Shown: in pieces, positions 33,231 through 43,984 of the stretch
Layout: each line of letters opens with the position of its first letter
Position numbering within the stretch: position 1 is the first letter of the stretch
DNA from: Zygaena filipendulae
Lineage: Eukaryota > Arthropoda > Insecta > Lepidoptera > Zygaenidae
NCBI GenBank assembly: GCA_907165275.2
Contig: OU015666.1
Coordinates: 1,580,001-1,644,000 of the forward strand
Reading direction: 5' to 3'
DNA length: 64,000 nucleotides
Made by a program: the position numbers and the translations under genes
Notes under the pieces: generated by a model
The model's input: only the letters and a program-made list of their open reading frames with translations
Told to the model about the DNA's origin: nothing
Database searches by the model: none

Positions 33231-34510
33231 TTATTATGTCAAACCTTCCTCGGTCTTTACCAAATACCAAGGTTATTTTCGCAGGGTGTGAGGAGGCATG
33301 GAATTGGTGGGAGGCGAAGAGTGTCGCTTCTTTAATTTTTTTTTTATTAAAATCTCTATTCTTTGGTAGCGCTGTCGTCGAGTTATTAGTATTTAGTGGC
33401 GTGTCTCTGTCGATTTATGATCGTGTACCTACTATAAAATAAACATAACCTTGGGTGTGTGGGAGTATATTTGATAAGATTTTAGAACAATAAATAAAAT
33501 AAACTAACGTACCTAGATTCCTAAGTAAGTATGTGCGGGTGCACGTATCTATGTAGAGTTGGAGGTACACTCACAAAAAAAGGAAAACATGAGGAAAACC
33601 AGAAGTTCCGTGGGATTCGCCGCATTGTCTAACCCAAGTCTAACCATTCGACCACAAGTCAGAACTGCAGATTGTGAATTGTGAATTCATAATATGCTTT
33701 ACTTACTGCTTAATATATTGCCATGAAACTTTTTATGTCTGTAGGTAGGTACTAGGTATAATATAAGGTTTATTTTATGTTACAAGTAACGCATTAGGCA
33801 ATCTCAACGAAAAAAGAACCACACCTCCATGCAAGCTCAAAAAGCCTGCTTTTTTGAAGCGTCTTTTCGCGCTACGAGATGTAAAATGTATGGACGAAAT
33901 TTTTTTTATGTCACAGGGGGCAAACGGGCAGGTGGTATCCAAGTTCCTAAGTGCAGATTACCGCCGCCCATGGACTTAAATGTAACTTCAAATGCGATAA
34001 TTTTGCTATTGTCATCCGGCAGTGTAACGTTTTACATGCAAAGAATACGCGTGACTACGCGTATTGAGTTGCGAAAAAAGTTAAACGTACAAGTAAAGTT
34101 AACAACTTTTTACGATTCACAATCGCCTTTAATATTCTTATTCTGGTGATATTTCCAGGAATCGTAGTCTATTATACTTAATATTGTAAGGTTCTATGTA
34201 TATCTATAGACTATAGAGTTGTATAGGAGCGCAGCGTCGCGTCGCGTCGCCATGCCGCTGTGTCGCCGTGCGCGTCGCGACTGTATGGCGCCGCGACCCT
34301 ACAGCCGAGCGAGGGTGGCACCTACAGCTGCTGTGGTAGCACTCTGGTAGGTAGGATGCACAAATTGCACAGTGGCTAGCGGTAATTTGAAAGTTTCACG
34401 GCAACGGTGATAAGTCCTTTTTTTTGGGTCTCTTCCAGGCAGTTCTATCGGTAGAACGGTTTCGAAGAAAACGTCCAATTAGTTCTACTGCGACGCGACG
34501 GGGCGTGTTA
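33231..34510. other. Gene-free stretch with (GTCGC)-rich patch
   Basis: 34225-34330 is CpG-rich with GTCGC repeats. Open frames at 33224-33442 and 33829-34149 on the + strand show no domain. No exon is supported. Confidence 0.35.
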
Positions 34511-34716
34511 TCCTACTAATATTATAAATGTGAAAGTGTGGATGTTTGGATGTTTGGATGTTTGTTACTCAATCACGCAAAAACGGCTGTACGGATTTGG
34601 ATGAAATTTGGCATGCACGTTGTCAGGGGTACAGAGAAGGACATAGGGTACTTTTATCCTAGAATTCCCGCGGGAACTCTGAAATAACCTCGTGTGAAAC
34701 CGCAGGGAACAGCTAG
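34511..34716 (+). mobile_element. Helitron-like element, complete
   Basis: A|TCCTACTAATATTATAAATG start and CAGCTAG|T end. A triplicated GGATGTTT near the 5' end is shared with 7970-8177 (reverse). The hairpin is mutated (ACCTCGTGTGAAACCGCAGG). Confidence 0.75.
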
Positions 34717-35073
34717 TAATTACTAAAAATACCTGAGGGAAAAAAATTAAACTGTAACTAAATTATCGAATATTCCATACACGACTTTGCACAGGTACAA
34801 CGAAAAAATTAAAAATTCATTGGCTGTTGATCCCATTAACACCGAAAGACTTACGCCACTCGCCAGATTATTTATTCCGTGGAGTTTGTTTCTCAAATGC
34901 TCAGTAGAACTTGGTTGATTTATTAAAAAGATGTTCATAATATAGCAATATGTTTTATGGCCTTAACCTTAATAGAATAACCCGCAAATTGGCCTACGAA
35001 ATGGCAGTCATAAATAATAATATTAGGTACAGTGCCACAAAAATGGCATGAAGCCAACATTTTTTAAAGTTTC
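34717..35073. other. Gene-free stretch
   Basis: Nothing recognised. Confidence 0.35.
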
Positions 35074-35081
35074 AAAATAGT

Positions 35082-35347
35082 CAGGCGTGCAGGGTGTGCG
35101 TTGCACACGGGCGCAGAAGTCCTAGGGGGCGCCGAGCACCGCTCGCTACGAAAACTCGGCGGAAATTACTTCTTCAAAAATCTCCCAACAATAAATTTTA
35201 TTATCCGCTGGGGTTTTTCAGTTTGTGATAACTTTATGTTTTACTTACTTGTACTTTATACCTATTTCATTTTAACCACGCGCTTACCTTCTAGGGGGCT
35301 AGGGTAATGTTTGCACACGGGCGCTACATGGGCTAGAGACGCCTCTG
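35082..35347. mobile_element. Small hAT-like element
   Basis: Ends CAGGCGTGCAGG and (reverse) CAGAGGCGTCTCTAGCCC. A TTGCACACGGGCGC direct repeat lies near both ends. Flanks AAAATAGT (35074-35081) and TAAATAGT (35348-35355) match at 7 of 8 bases, the hAT duplication length. Confidence 0.55.
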
Positions 35348-35360
35348 TAAATAGTCTAAA

Positions 35361-35463
35361 GTAATGGTTATCCACTGTGCCCTGAACGATCCACAGTAAC
35401 CCAGATCCAGTATCCATTGTGATCCAAGAATGGATGATGGTGGCAGTGGATACTTTTCCATTA
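35361..35463. repeat. Short inverted-repeat unit
   Basis: AATGGTTATCCACTG is roughly mirrored by CAGTGGATACTTTTCCATT. It may be a minimal MITE. Confidence 0.35.
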
Positions 35464-35577
35464 AAAAAAACTGGATTACCTATATCAAAAATGTAAGACT
35501 CAAAATTGTAAGACTTATAATATTGTCATGTAGTTGTAAACTTAAATACATTTCCTAGGATTTAGTCAAAACTCTGA

Positions 35578-36149
35578 AAGAAAGAAAGAAAGAAAAATGA
35601 GTTTATTGGTCCCCACATAAAGATAAAAAATAAGAGACGGACAAAATACAAACTTAACAAATATTATGAAGGAGATAGAAGGGTGTGCTGTGTGGGGGCC
35701 AATCGGTCACTGCCTCAGCATAAATGCTTCATTATGTCTGTGGGGCAGAACATAATGAAGCGCTGGTCTTCCGACAGGGCCGCAATGCAGTCGCGTCACA
35801 AAATGGCTTCACTGTCATTGAAATAAGTATATTAGATATAAGTATAAATAAGTACACACATACATACATACACGTACATACACACGCATATGCGTACATA
35901 CACACACACACACACACATGCAAATAAACATGCAAACAACAAACAATTACTCAAATACAGAGGGATATATAAGAGATTATAATATATTCACAACATAAGT
36001 GTAAACAGAAGAATGAAACACATAAAAAGTGTTGAAAATAAATAAATAAATAAAATAAAGATAAATAAATCTACACAGGCACAGATAAGGACGTAGGAGA
36101 AAATAATAGATCACTGTAAATTGTTTACCACACAATATATTGGTTCCTA
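35578..36149 (-). mobile_element. LINE 3' UTR with (TTTC)n terminus
   Basis: It continues the coding remnant at 36150-36545. Read on the minus strand it ends GGACCAATAAACTCATTTTT followed by TTTC repeats, a retrotransposon-type terminus. It contains an expanded (CA)n tract. Confidence 0.5.
35860..35925. repeat. (CA)n / ACATAC microsatellite
   Basis: Mixed CATA and CA repeats inside the LINE 3' UTR. Confidence 0.9.
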
Positions 36150-36545
36150 CTAAACAGTGGTGGCTGGAGAGGTCTTCTGTAAATTAATGAGGAGCTTTTT
36201 TAGTGCTAGCCTAAAGCTGTGTACTGTACTTAGATCACGCACTGGCGGAGGCAAATCGTTCCAGCACCGAGTAGAAGCAAAGCGGAAGGAACCCCTAAAT
36301 GCCATTGACTTGTGCCTGTGTGTGCACAATATATGAGTACAAGCCCTTCTCGGACGCATCCTGGTTTCTTCCGCCCAGCTAAGCTTATCATATAGATACT
36401 GTGGAATTCTCGTTTTGATAAGACCAAAAAGAAGCGTTGCAAGGTGTAGTCTTCTGCGCGCTGCCATCTTGAGGAGATTTGATGCATTTAAAAAAGGAGT
36501 AATATGAGCTCGAGGGGGAACACTGAAGCAAAAACGCGCACTGGT
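36150..36545 (-). pseudogene. Non-LTR retrotransposon ORF2 C-terminus
   Basis: The minus strand encodes ARRRLHLATLLFGLIKT, YLYDKLSW, HRHKSMAFRGSFRFAS and RCWNDLPPPVRDL, then a stop at 36150. This order (R..HL..L...K...P.YL; FRGSF...A...WN.LP) is the usual C-terminal end of CR1/Jockey-type LINE proteins. The reverse transcriptase itself is absent, so this is a 5'-truncated dead copy. Confidence 0.75.
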
Positions 36546-36716
36546 CAGTTTGGAGTTGGAAAATCGAAGTTATGACACTCAAACAACTTGCAACTACCAT
36601 GCCCCCAGATTTCTTGATATAATTATACGCTGTCAAAGCATTTTCTCCCTCGTAGCGTAAAATATATATTTGAGAGCGTAGGTACCTATCAAGTATGGGT
36701 AACGTTTATGTAGTAA

Positions 36717-36839
36717 CTAGCCGTGGTTTCACGCGTGGTTTCACCCGCGGTAATTTCGGAGTTCCCACGGGAATTCCGGAAAAGCGTAACCAAAAACAAA
36801 CAAACTCACTTTCACATTTATAAAATTTGTAGGCAAGGA
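36717..36839 (-). mobile_element. Helitron-like element, internally deleted
   Basis: CTAG hairpin end on the left with duplicated GTGGTTTCAC, then a jump from GGGAATTCCGG directly to AAAGCGTAACC. Confidence 0.65.
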
Positions 36840-36874
36840 AATAAGGATGAACGCCACCATAACTCATAAGTAAG

Positions 36875-37105
36875 CAGCTCTGGATCTTAAATTTTTTTTA
36901 GGCGGAGCAAAAACTGAAAGATGCCGCCCCGCCCACTTATATTTATTTTTCACAAGAGTTAAATTTCTGGACTTGTACTATTATTTATTCTGTGGTCAAA
37001 GTCAAGTGATGAGAGTAGTCCATTCGTCTGTAAAGTCTAAATTTGGCCGCCCTCTGAACTTGCCGCCCGGTGCATAGGCGGCTTGCCCCCCTAGATCCGG
37101 GGCTG
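36875..37105. mobile_element. Small hAT-like element with perfect 8-bp TSD
   Basis: Ends CAGCTCTGGATCTTAAA and (reverse) CAGCCCCGGATCTAGGG. TAAGTAAG flanks both sides (36867-36874 and 37106-37113). GCCGCC words near both ends. 231 bp, non-coding. Confidence 0.75.
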
Positions 37106-37136
37106 TAAGTAAGGCATAGTTTCTTTTAAAGCTCTA

Positions 37137-37332
37137 CTAGCTGTTCCCCGTGGTTTCATCCGCGATAAGTTGAGAGTGCCCGTGGGAATTCTGGGATAAA
37201 AGTACCCTATGTTTTTCTCTATATCCCTGACAACGTGTATGCAAAATTTCATGATGATCCGTTCAGCCGTTAAGGCGTAAAACCGTAACAAAAAAACAAA
37301 TTCACTTTCGCATTTATAATATTAACTAAGGA
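37137..37332 (-). mobile_element. Helitron-like element, complete
   Basis: CTAG|T and A|TCC ends on the minus strand, all class blocks in order, 196 bp. Confidence 0.75.
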
Positions 37333-37922
37333 TTTTCGTATCTATGTAGCTAACTAGTCGAAAATCACGTTCGACCACGGACATGTTTGTGGTCGAACGT
37401 GTCGCAAGAGGAAATATAATAGGAAATATATACCTACCTGCAGAAAAACATGACTAGCTATTCTAGGTAAGTAAATAGTAGGAAAATTAATGCGTACCAT
37501 ATTGAAACGGCGTACCTACAATCTACGGTTGCAATTGGTTCCTATCGCAAATTATAGGAAGTTAGTGAAAACAATGGGAGGTACCTACTATTAATCTAGT
37601 GACATTAAGTCGGGTACCCATACTATGCGAGCTGCAACAGAGTTACCCAACACCTAGTGTACACTGTGTGAAACGATCTTCTTTCTCCAAAGAGAGCTCG
37701 TAAGCTCAATTCAATTCAAGTATTTATTGCTCACTAAGTGCAATTACTACAACACATTGACGAGCCGTACGTCGTAACAGCTGTAATCGACCAAATACGA
37801 GGAGCTAGTGCGTAGCTCGTGTAGGCACGTGATATCCTCATCACTGCGACGGTGACTACTTTAAAACTACCGGACGGCAGTCGCATCTATCCGCAGTGTT
37901 TGTCCTATAAATGTCAAGAATA
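37333..37922. other. Gene-free stretch
   Basis: A small inverted pair ACGTTCGACCAC / GTGGTCGAACGT is at 37367-37402. Nothing else recognised. Confidence 0.4.
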
Positions 37923-38229
37923 ATCCCTGATAGCCACAGTTTCAGACCAATAAGTTGATGTCATAAATTTTGCCACCACGTTGGCGACAACTTGTCGTCA
38001 ACTTCTGAATTTACAACTGTCGGTGACTACTTGTTGACAAGTTGGGGTGAAAACTGCCGAAAATCTATTGCCGCAATCTGTCGCCAATTTTCTGGTAAAC
38101 TTGTCGTTAACTTGGACGAGACAACTCGATGAACAAGTTGGCGCCAACTGAGTTCGTTACAATACTTGCTGCCAACTTGGTGACAAGTTGCGGCAGTAAA
38201 TAGTTGCTACCAACTTGGCTATCAGGGAT
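37923..38229. mobile_element. MITE ATCCCTGATAGCCA with repeated CAACTTGTC words
   Basis: Perfect 14-bp TIRs ATCCCTGATAGCCA / TGGCTATCAGGGAT. Inside, CAACTTGTC/GACAAGTTG-type words occur many times in both orientations. No ORF and no clear target duplication. Confidence 0.7.
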
Positions 38230-38802
38230 GTTTGGTTACAGCAACGTGACATGGATACATTTGCTTTAATATGTGTAAGCGATTATTTTCGGCTGGATGC
38301 GAACGAAGGCTTGCGAACTTATGATGTTTGGTGACAACGGTAACGGTAATTAGTTACGCTTACGGCTCGCTAGTCGCTAGTGTGTACCCGGCTTTAAACG
38401 TTTACCCACATTTGTGGTAAGCATACGCAATGAGGCAGCTACTCTCGTATCTAGCCTTGAACATTTTATGGATTGTGTTTACGATTTTACTGAATTAATT
38501 TTTATTAGTGAGTAGGTAGGAACTTACATAAGTAGGTACTTGAGGTATATATACATTGAGTAAGTTACGACAGTAGTTCAGACATATACCTACGTTAAAA
38601 ATTATAAATGTGTCAATAACTATAAGTTATTTGTTACAGATCTAGTTTAATATCTTATTAGTATAGGTATTAGGTAGTTACGTAGGAAAGTACTTAAACT
38701 GTAATTACGTATTCAAAAAAAAGATGTGAAAAGATATCTAAAAAAAAAAAAAAATATTTACAAGTTACGTTCTGCTCTAAATTTTATTTCCTTTACCAAT
38801 TA
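38230..38802. other. Gene-free stretch
   Basis: AT-rich, with A runs near 38740. Nothing recognised. Confidence 0.35.
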
Positions 38803-39057
38803 TAATAATAATAATAATAATCCACATCACAACACACAGACCTACTTGATCCCACAGTAATGTCATGGAAACCAAGCAAACGTGGTATATACTACATAGA
38901 ATTACTTATATATTATACTACAGATATAACACACCCACCCAGACTGAAAAATGGAACCCTGTGTTCATCACACAAAGTCCACCCCCACCGGGAATCGAAC
39001 CCGGAACCCCTTGATTAGCGGGTGGGTATGGTAACCTCTGCGCCAATCGGGTCGTCG
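38803..39057 (-). mobile_element. tRNA-derived SINE with (TTA)n tail
   Basis: On the minus strand an A box TTGGCGCAGAGG (39046-39035) and B box GGTTCGATTCC precede a 180-bp body and a (TTA)n tail at 38803-38821. The A-to-B spacing and head resemble a tRNA, but the body is not tRNA. The TTA tail resembles that of the LINE at 19.7 kb. Confidence 0.75.
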
Positions 39058-39873
39058 AATAATATAATAATTACATTCCGTGATTTTCCGCACGTTGACG
39101 CCTCAGTTGGTACACGTACTACGCTCGTATATAGGTATTTACTCTGAGTTACTACGTAGCAGGTACGTATCCACTAGCTACCTATAAGAATTGCAAAAAT
39201 ACATTATGATCTGCGGAAACTACTCCAACCATTTTCATGAAATTTAGCATGCGGGAGGTTTCGGCCTTCGGGGGCGATTAATCGATCTAGCTAGGTTTCA
39301 TTTTTGGAAAACGTCGTTCTATCCGTGTTTTTAGGCAATGAAAAATGAGTGTTTGGTAGGTGCTGCTTGTTAAACTGTGATGATGCGTAGAAATTGTAAA
39401 ATTTACCAAAAAAAAAATAGTAATCCAGGTAAACCTACTAGATAATTAATTAGGAATTGTCAACCTACGCACAACATACACTGCAGTCCACACGCCACAA
39501 ACAGGATAAAAATTTTATTAGGTTATGGCCTAGAAATGAACCATTGTAAACAAATAAACAATAAATTAATGAGTATGAATAAAAGTTTTGTTAAAAACAT
39601 CAAGTTCTCTTTTGAATTGAGCAACCCGTGGGTCGGCGAAAAATAAAATTTTGTTTTCGTACTAAAGTCTCTTATCTACACAAAGATACAGCTCAAATTC
39701 CTCTGACAAAGGAATATGGGATGATTGCCAGCCGCCAGGGCTTCGTGAGAATAATGTACAATTTGTAAATAAATAAACATGATGCAACATTTTTCTAAGA
39801 ACATTCTAAAATGATCACTATTCAACAGTATTTTCTGGTAGGTAGGTATATCAAAAATTAGTCTTATATGTAT
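39058..39873. other. Gene-free stretch
   Basis: Contains a short repeat-like block (CATTTTCATGAAATTTAGCA, 39229-39248). No gene. Confidence 0.35.
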
Positions 39874-40076
39874 AATGGGCATGTTGACTAATTTTTATTT
39901 TTTAGTCCGTCTTGTAGATTATTAAAAAATATTAATTAATTAAACTTTAATGCGCTTTATCTCTGTATGTTTTAATTTATTTGAAAAAGCAAAAAATACG
40001 TGTCTATTGTTTTTTTATTTTTTAACTGACGGACTAATTAGAATTTTGATTTTCAAAAGTAGTCCACATCCCCATT
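39874..40076. mobile_element. MITE TAGTCCGTC family, copy B (internally deleted)
   Basis: Both ends (AATGGGCATGTTGACTA / AGTCCACATCCCCATT) are present, but the centre with the CRE palindromes is missing. Confidence 0.75.
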
Positions 40077-40261
40077 ATCGTCATTGAGAGGTAGAAAATA
40101 AATAGATACGAGTACATAATGTTACCTACCTCATTAATAATTATAATTATACAGAGTGAATTTCTCAATTGGGCGTGAAGAGCAAATTCGAAACTACGAT
40201 GATGAATATAGCGAAAAATGCTCAAAGGAATCTGGGGGCCGATTTTGATTTATAAAAACGA

Positions 40262-40340
40262 AAAATTTTCTCAGCCGGGAATCGAACCTGTTCATTCGAA
40301 ACAAAACACACATTCTGTCTTATTGCGCCATCCCATAGTA
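40262..40340 (-). repeat. tRNA-like SINE head
   Basis: On the minus strand TGGCGCAATAAG (A box, 40330-40319) and GGTTCGATTCC (B box, 40288-40278). Surrounding bases do not give a full tRNA. Confidence 0.5.
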
Positions 40341-40411
40341 TGACTTTTATGGATTTAATTTCGGAGAGTCAAGTTTATAAGTTTTTAAGGAATCCTATAT
40401 TATTTTTAACC

Positions 40412-40485
40412 GACATCCAAAAAGGAGGAGGTTCTGCATTCCGGCATTCGGCTGTATGTATGTTTTTTTAAACTTCATCGGTTGT
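40412..40485 (+). repeat. Lepidopteran repeat end ACCGACATCCAAAAAGGAGG
   Basis: The same terminal block occurs in reverse at 53822-53887 (CCTCCTTTTTGGAAGTCGGT), here followed by TGTATGTATG. Confidence 0.5.
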
Positions 40486-40938
40486 TCGCAACGGGAAAAA
40501 AAAGTATTTTCTTTAAAACTAGACGTGTCCGTCTTGTTTTATGTTGCAATGTTGTGTAACAATGTAACATAGTGTGTTATATATAACAAATATTATGTAA
40601 CATGTTACATAGTCTGTAGTTACCTACGTGCATACAATGGCACTATAATACAGGATGTTTTTTCTTTTTAAATCAACGACTCGATTACCAGCCTGTGTTC
40701 CCGACTACCAAAATTATTAGGTACCTACTAGTATAGTATTATATTATCTGTGGTACCTACTTTCCCTTTCGAAACACTGGATGATTCATTACTGCTTTTT
40801 TCTAACCAAATAACTGTGTCTTCTATGACAGCGAAGCAATTGAATGGAAATAGCACCACTGACACACCCCGACATCTAAATCCCTTTAGTTCCGTTGGCA
40901 ATCGTAATAAATCTCGTGGCGCCACCGCGATGACTCAC

Positions 40939-40969
40939 CGATCGGCGCCGGCGCACTCTCCACGACCAT
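40939..40969 (-). CDS. Possible first coding exon of an unidentified gene
   Basis: On the minus strand AAAATGG opens 31 coding bases (MVVESAPAPI plus one base) ending at a good donor CG|GTGAGT. The exon is GC-rich while the upstream leader is AT-rich, as expected for an insect first exon. No further exon is identified to the left, and the protein is unknown to me. It may be chance. Confidence 0.2.
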
Positions 40970-41289
40970 TTTTCAGTTTAATTCAATCTATTTCAGGACA
41001 AAAAACGACTCGTTTAGTCTTGTATCTGCAACGGGCGCGTACAATAGGAGCACATAATACTCTTTGGGAGCACTCAAGAGCACACAAATTTTTTACCAGC
41101 CGTTTTCTTCGGTTTCTGCCTAATGAAATTTAAGTAGGTTTTCATTGCAAAATCGTGTGACCTGCTTGTTCTACAAGTGGCGAAATTAAATTTTTGTTTG
41201 TTTGTTGGTTTGTTTGTATATTTTGTTGTAACATTTGTAACATAAACTATAGGAACATACGAAAGAAGCTTTACATTAATAATAATAAT

Positions 41290-41882
41290 TAAGTACCTGC
41301 ACAGACATAACCAAGCAGTCAAAATACTCCACCAAGAGCTCGCTCTAAACGGTCTCGTGACTCCTAGGGTGCCGTATTACAAGTATGTGCCGGAGCCAGT
41401 TCTCGAAAACGACCGGATCCGGCTCTACTGGGACCGGTCCATTATCACTGACAGGACTGTACCCTCTAATAAACCTGACATAGTGATGGTGGACCGGGAG
41501 CAATCAAAGGTGTTTTTGGTGGATATCACCATTCCGCATGACGGGAACCTCGTCAAAGCTGAACGAGATAAATTCGCCAAATATCTCGAACTGGCAGATG
41601 GTGAGGCACTGAAATCATCCCGATTGTCGTATCGACGAACGGGTTAGTTCCAACCAGCCTGCAACGTCACCTGCGGCGGTTGGATGTCCGTGCTGGACCG
41701 GTTACGGCGGCAATTCAGAAGGCGGTCTTGCTTGACAATGCCCGAATTGTCCGTCGGTTTCTCAACCTACCGACTTAACAGCCCTTAGCGTTTGTTTTGG
41801 CCGCGCTGAGGAGTCATCCTACGCCGTCTTTTCCTTCGGGAGAAGACGGTCAGTAGTGAGCATAGAAAATAATAATAATAAA
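41290..41882 (+). pseudogene. Non-LTR retrotransposon C-terminus, frameshifted
   Basis: Frame 1 reads RHNQAVKILHQELAL, YYKYVPEPVLEN, RLYWDRSIITD, NKPDIVMVDREQSKVFLVDI, TIPHDGNL (41295-41605). After a deletion near 41605 another frame gives PIVVSTNGLVPTSL and RIVRRFLNLPT, then a stop at 41776-41778. The KPDIV...D...IDI..P pattern is known from LINE C-terminal ends. It ends in AAT repeats (about 41868-41882). Confidence 0.7.
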
Positions 41883-41940
41883 AGTCTTATGTATTACTTG
41901 TGTATTACCTACTAATATTCAACATGGTTGTTTATGCTTT

Positions 41941-42084
41941 ATGCTACTGCTCCACCTGCGTGTTAACGCGTAAATTAGTGCGCTAATTGTGATGTGGCCA
42001 ACATTTTAACGCGTTAACTTACTAACATTACCACGTTAGACATTAACATCAACGTTAACGTTAACGCAGGTGGAGCAGTAGCAT
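41941..42084. mobile_element. MITE ATGCTACTGCTCCACCTGCG family, copy 2
   Basis: Same TIRs as 29556-29710 but with the core in opposite orientation. 144 bp. Confidence 0.7.
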
Positions 42085-42683
42085 AACATTAAGAAAGTTG
42101 AAATTAAGCGTTAATTCTATGCACACAACAAAAATAATTAAAACAAAAGACGTGAGGTAATAAAATTTCAGACATTTTCATATTTTCTCCTAATCCCTGG
42201 CAGGGCTAAAATAAAAATTCCCGACGTGTCAGGAAAATTCCTGTCATCATTATTGCAATCATGCCCTACCACCATTTTTTCTTTTCTTTTCTTTTTCTTT
42301 TTCAATTTCCAATGCCAAGTTTAAGTCGAAAAACAACGGATGAAATTTTAATGAGACAATGAGATAGTGGTATTGGGGCTGGTTCAAGGACGTTGTTATT
42401 TTATTATATCTATGGAATGTATCAGCGAAGTAAATCTGTTGTTGGGTGCCATGAAGCTGGAGAGTCGCCAGGTGATGATACAGACCGACGGACGACTCAA
42501 TGCGGCTACATATAGGAAATGGCAGTTGTCACAGCTATGAGCTACTTCCGTTGCGACTTGTGAACCACGAAAAATTCGAACAAAGATAAAATTATTATAG
42601 CATGTCGATAAGTTTTGAGAGAACAATCTAGCGTAACGTCGGCGTCGTTCTTGGACTTATACTATACATATCTGCCTACCTAT
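42085..42683. other. Gene-free stretch
   Basis: TTTTCTTTTC-rich tract near 42285. No gene recognised. Confidence 0.35.
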
Positions 42684-42900
42684 TTGACTACTTTTTTTTC
42701 TAAATTGTATTTGGTCCGTCAGTTAGACAATAAAAAAATAATGAACACTTATTTTTTGCTTTTTCAAATTAATGAAAATATACCTATAGATAAAGCGCAT
42801 TAAAGTTTAGGAGTAGGGGTTCGTAACGTCATACGCAGGTAAAAACTGCGCCTGCTTGTGACGTCACGCGATATTTCGACTAATCTCAGTTATTTTTTCA
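42684..42900. mobile_element. MITE TAGTCCGTC family, copy D (one end lost)
   Basis: TTTGACTAC and GGTCCGTCAGTTAGA at the left; the right end decays after the CRE palindrome TGACGTCA (42859-42866). Confidence 0.6.
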
Positions 42901-42965
42901 AGTCAGTCATGTCATGTGCATGTGCAAGAAGTGTTTATAATTTGTTTTTCAAGTAATAAAAATAA

Positions 42966-43150
42966 AAAGGACAGTGCTCCGTCGCGTCTGTCTGTCTGTT
43001 CGCGATAAACTCAAAACTACTGAACGGATTTTCATGCGGTTTTCACCAATAGATAGAGCGATTCAAGAGAAAGTTTTATGCGTATACCTATTTTATCCTG
43101 GAATTTGCGAAATCATCGAAATCGCGGGTGAAACCGCGGGGGACAGCTAG
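42966..43150 (+). mobile_element. Helitron-like element, second subfamily
   Basis: It carries GTCTGTTCGCGATAAACTC and the hairpin CGCGGGTGAAACCGCG, then CAGCTAG|T. Confidence 0.65.
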
Positions 43151-43984
43151 TACAATTTATGATTCTTGATTCTAAATCATAACTCGCTTTAGATACATTT
43201 TTCCACTCCAATTTAGGTAGGTATAGATTTTAGTATAGGGTGTACGACATTCATCATTATGAAACTTGTAAGTTAAACAAAGATTGCCACGAGCTAAGGC
43301 AAGCTTCTGTCGTTTCGATTATTTCACTCAATTTTTCAGCGGGTGCTTGTTGCTAGGATAAACATGGTGGATAAGAATAGCTGGCTATTACAAGCGGCGG
43401 TGATTCAGACTGACACTGAGGGTACAGAAAATCCATCAGCTTGGTGCCGAGATTCTAGAGAGAGAATTACAGAAATCTCAATTTTGGTACGCAAGATAAA
43501 ACGAAAAATTCCTAATTTCCTATAGAATAACATTATTGTAATTACATGTTTGTGACCAATGATCATTGCATGTGACGCCATAAATAATTAAATATAATAT
43601 CTACACGTGCGTCATAATTTTGATTGAATTGAAAGAAAATTAAAAATTAGATACAAGCAGTGAGCGAAAGTATACATTTTTTTTTTAAATAAACTTGTAA
43701 TTAAAGTTTAGTTTACACGGTCTAGTGATTATTTATATTATCTTTGGGCACGGTATAAAAATTTTCCGTTAAGTTTACGCGTCACACTACTTACACATTT
43801 AGTTTTCGCGAGTTTTTGATTAAATTAACTCGTTTGTTTACGAAGATCAGAAAATAATTATCTATTAGGTAGGTATAATAAAACAGTAAGTAGTTACCTA
43901 ACTAGAATTCGCGTTTCCGTACATTGAATATTTTTATACCAAAAATTCAGAGGGGGCGTTAAACAAGAATAAGCAAGCGCAAAA
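43151..43984. other. Gene-free stretch
   Basis: No exon, RNA gene or repeat recognised. Confidence 0.35.

Noticed and set aside
35724..35935. ORFs across the (CA)n tract
   Set aside because: The frames are produced by the microsatellite inside a LINE 3' UTR.
38985..39057. Functional tRNA gene
   Set aside because: Only A and B boxes are tRNA-like; no closed acceptor stem, and a SINE body and TTA tail follow.
40750..41133. 127-codon plus-strand ORF
   Set aside because: No recognisable motif, and the exon-like signal in this place is on the opposite strand.
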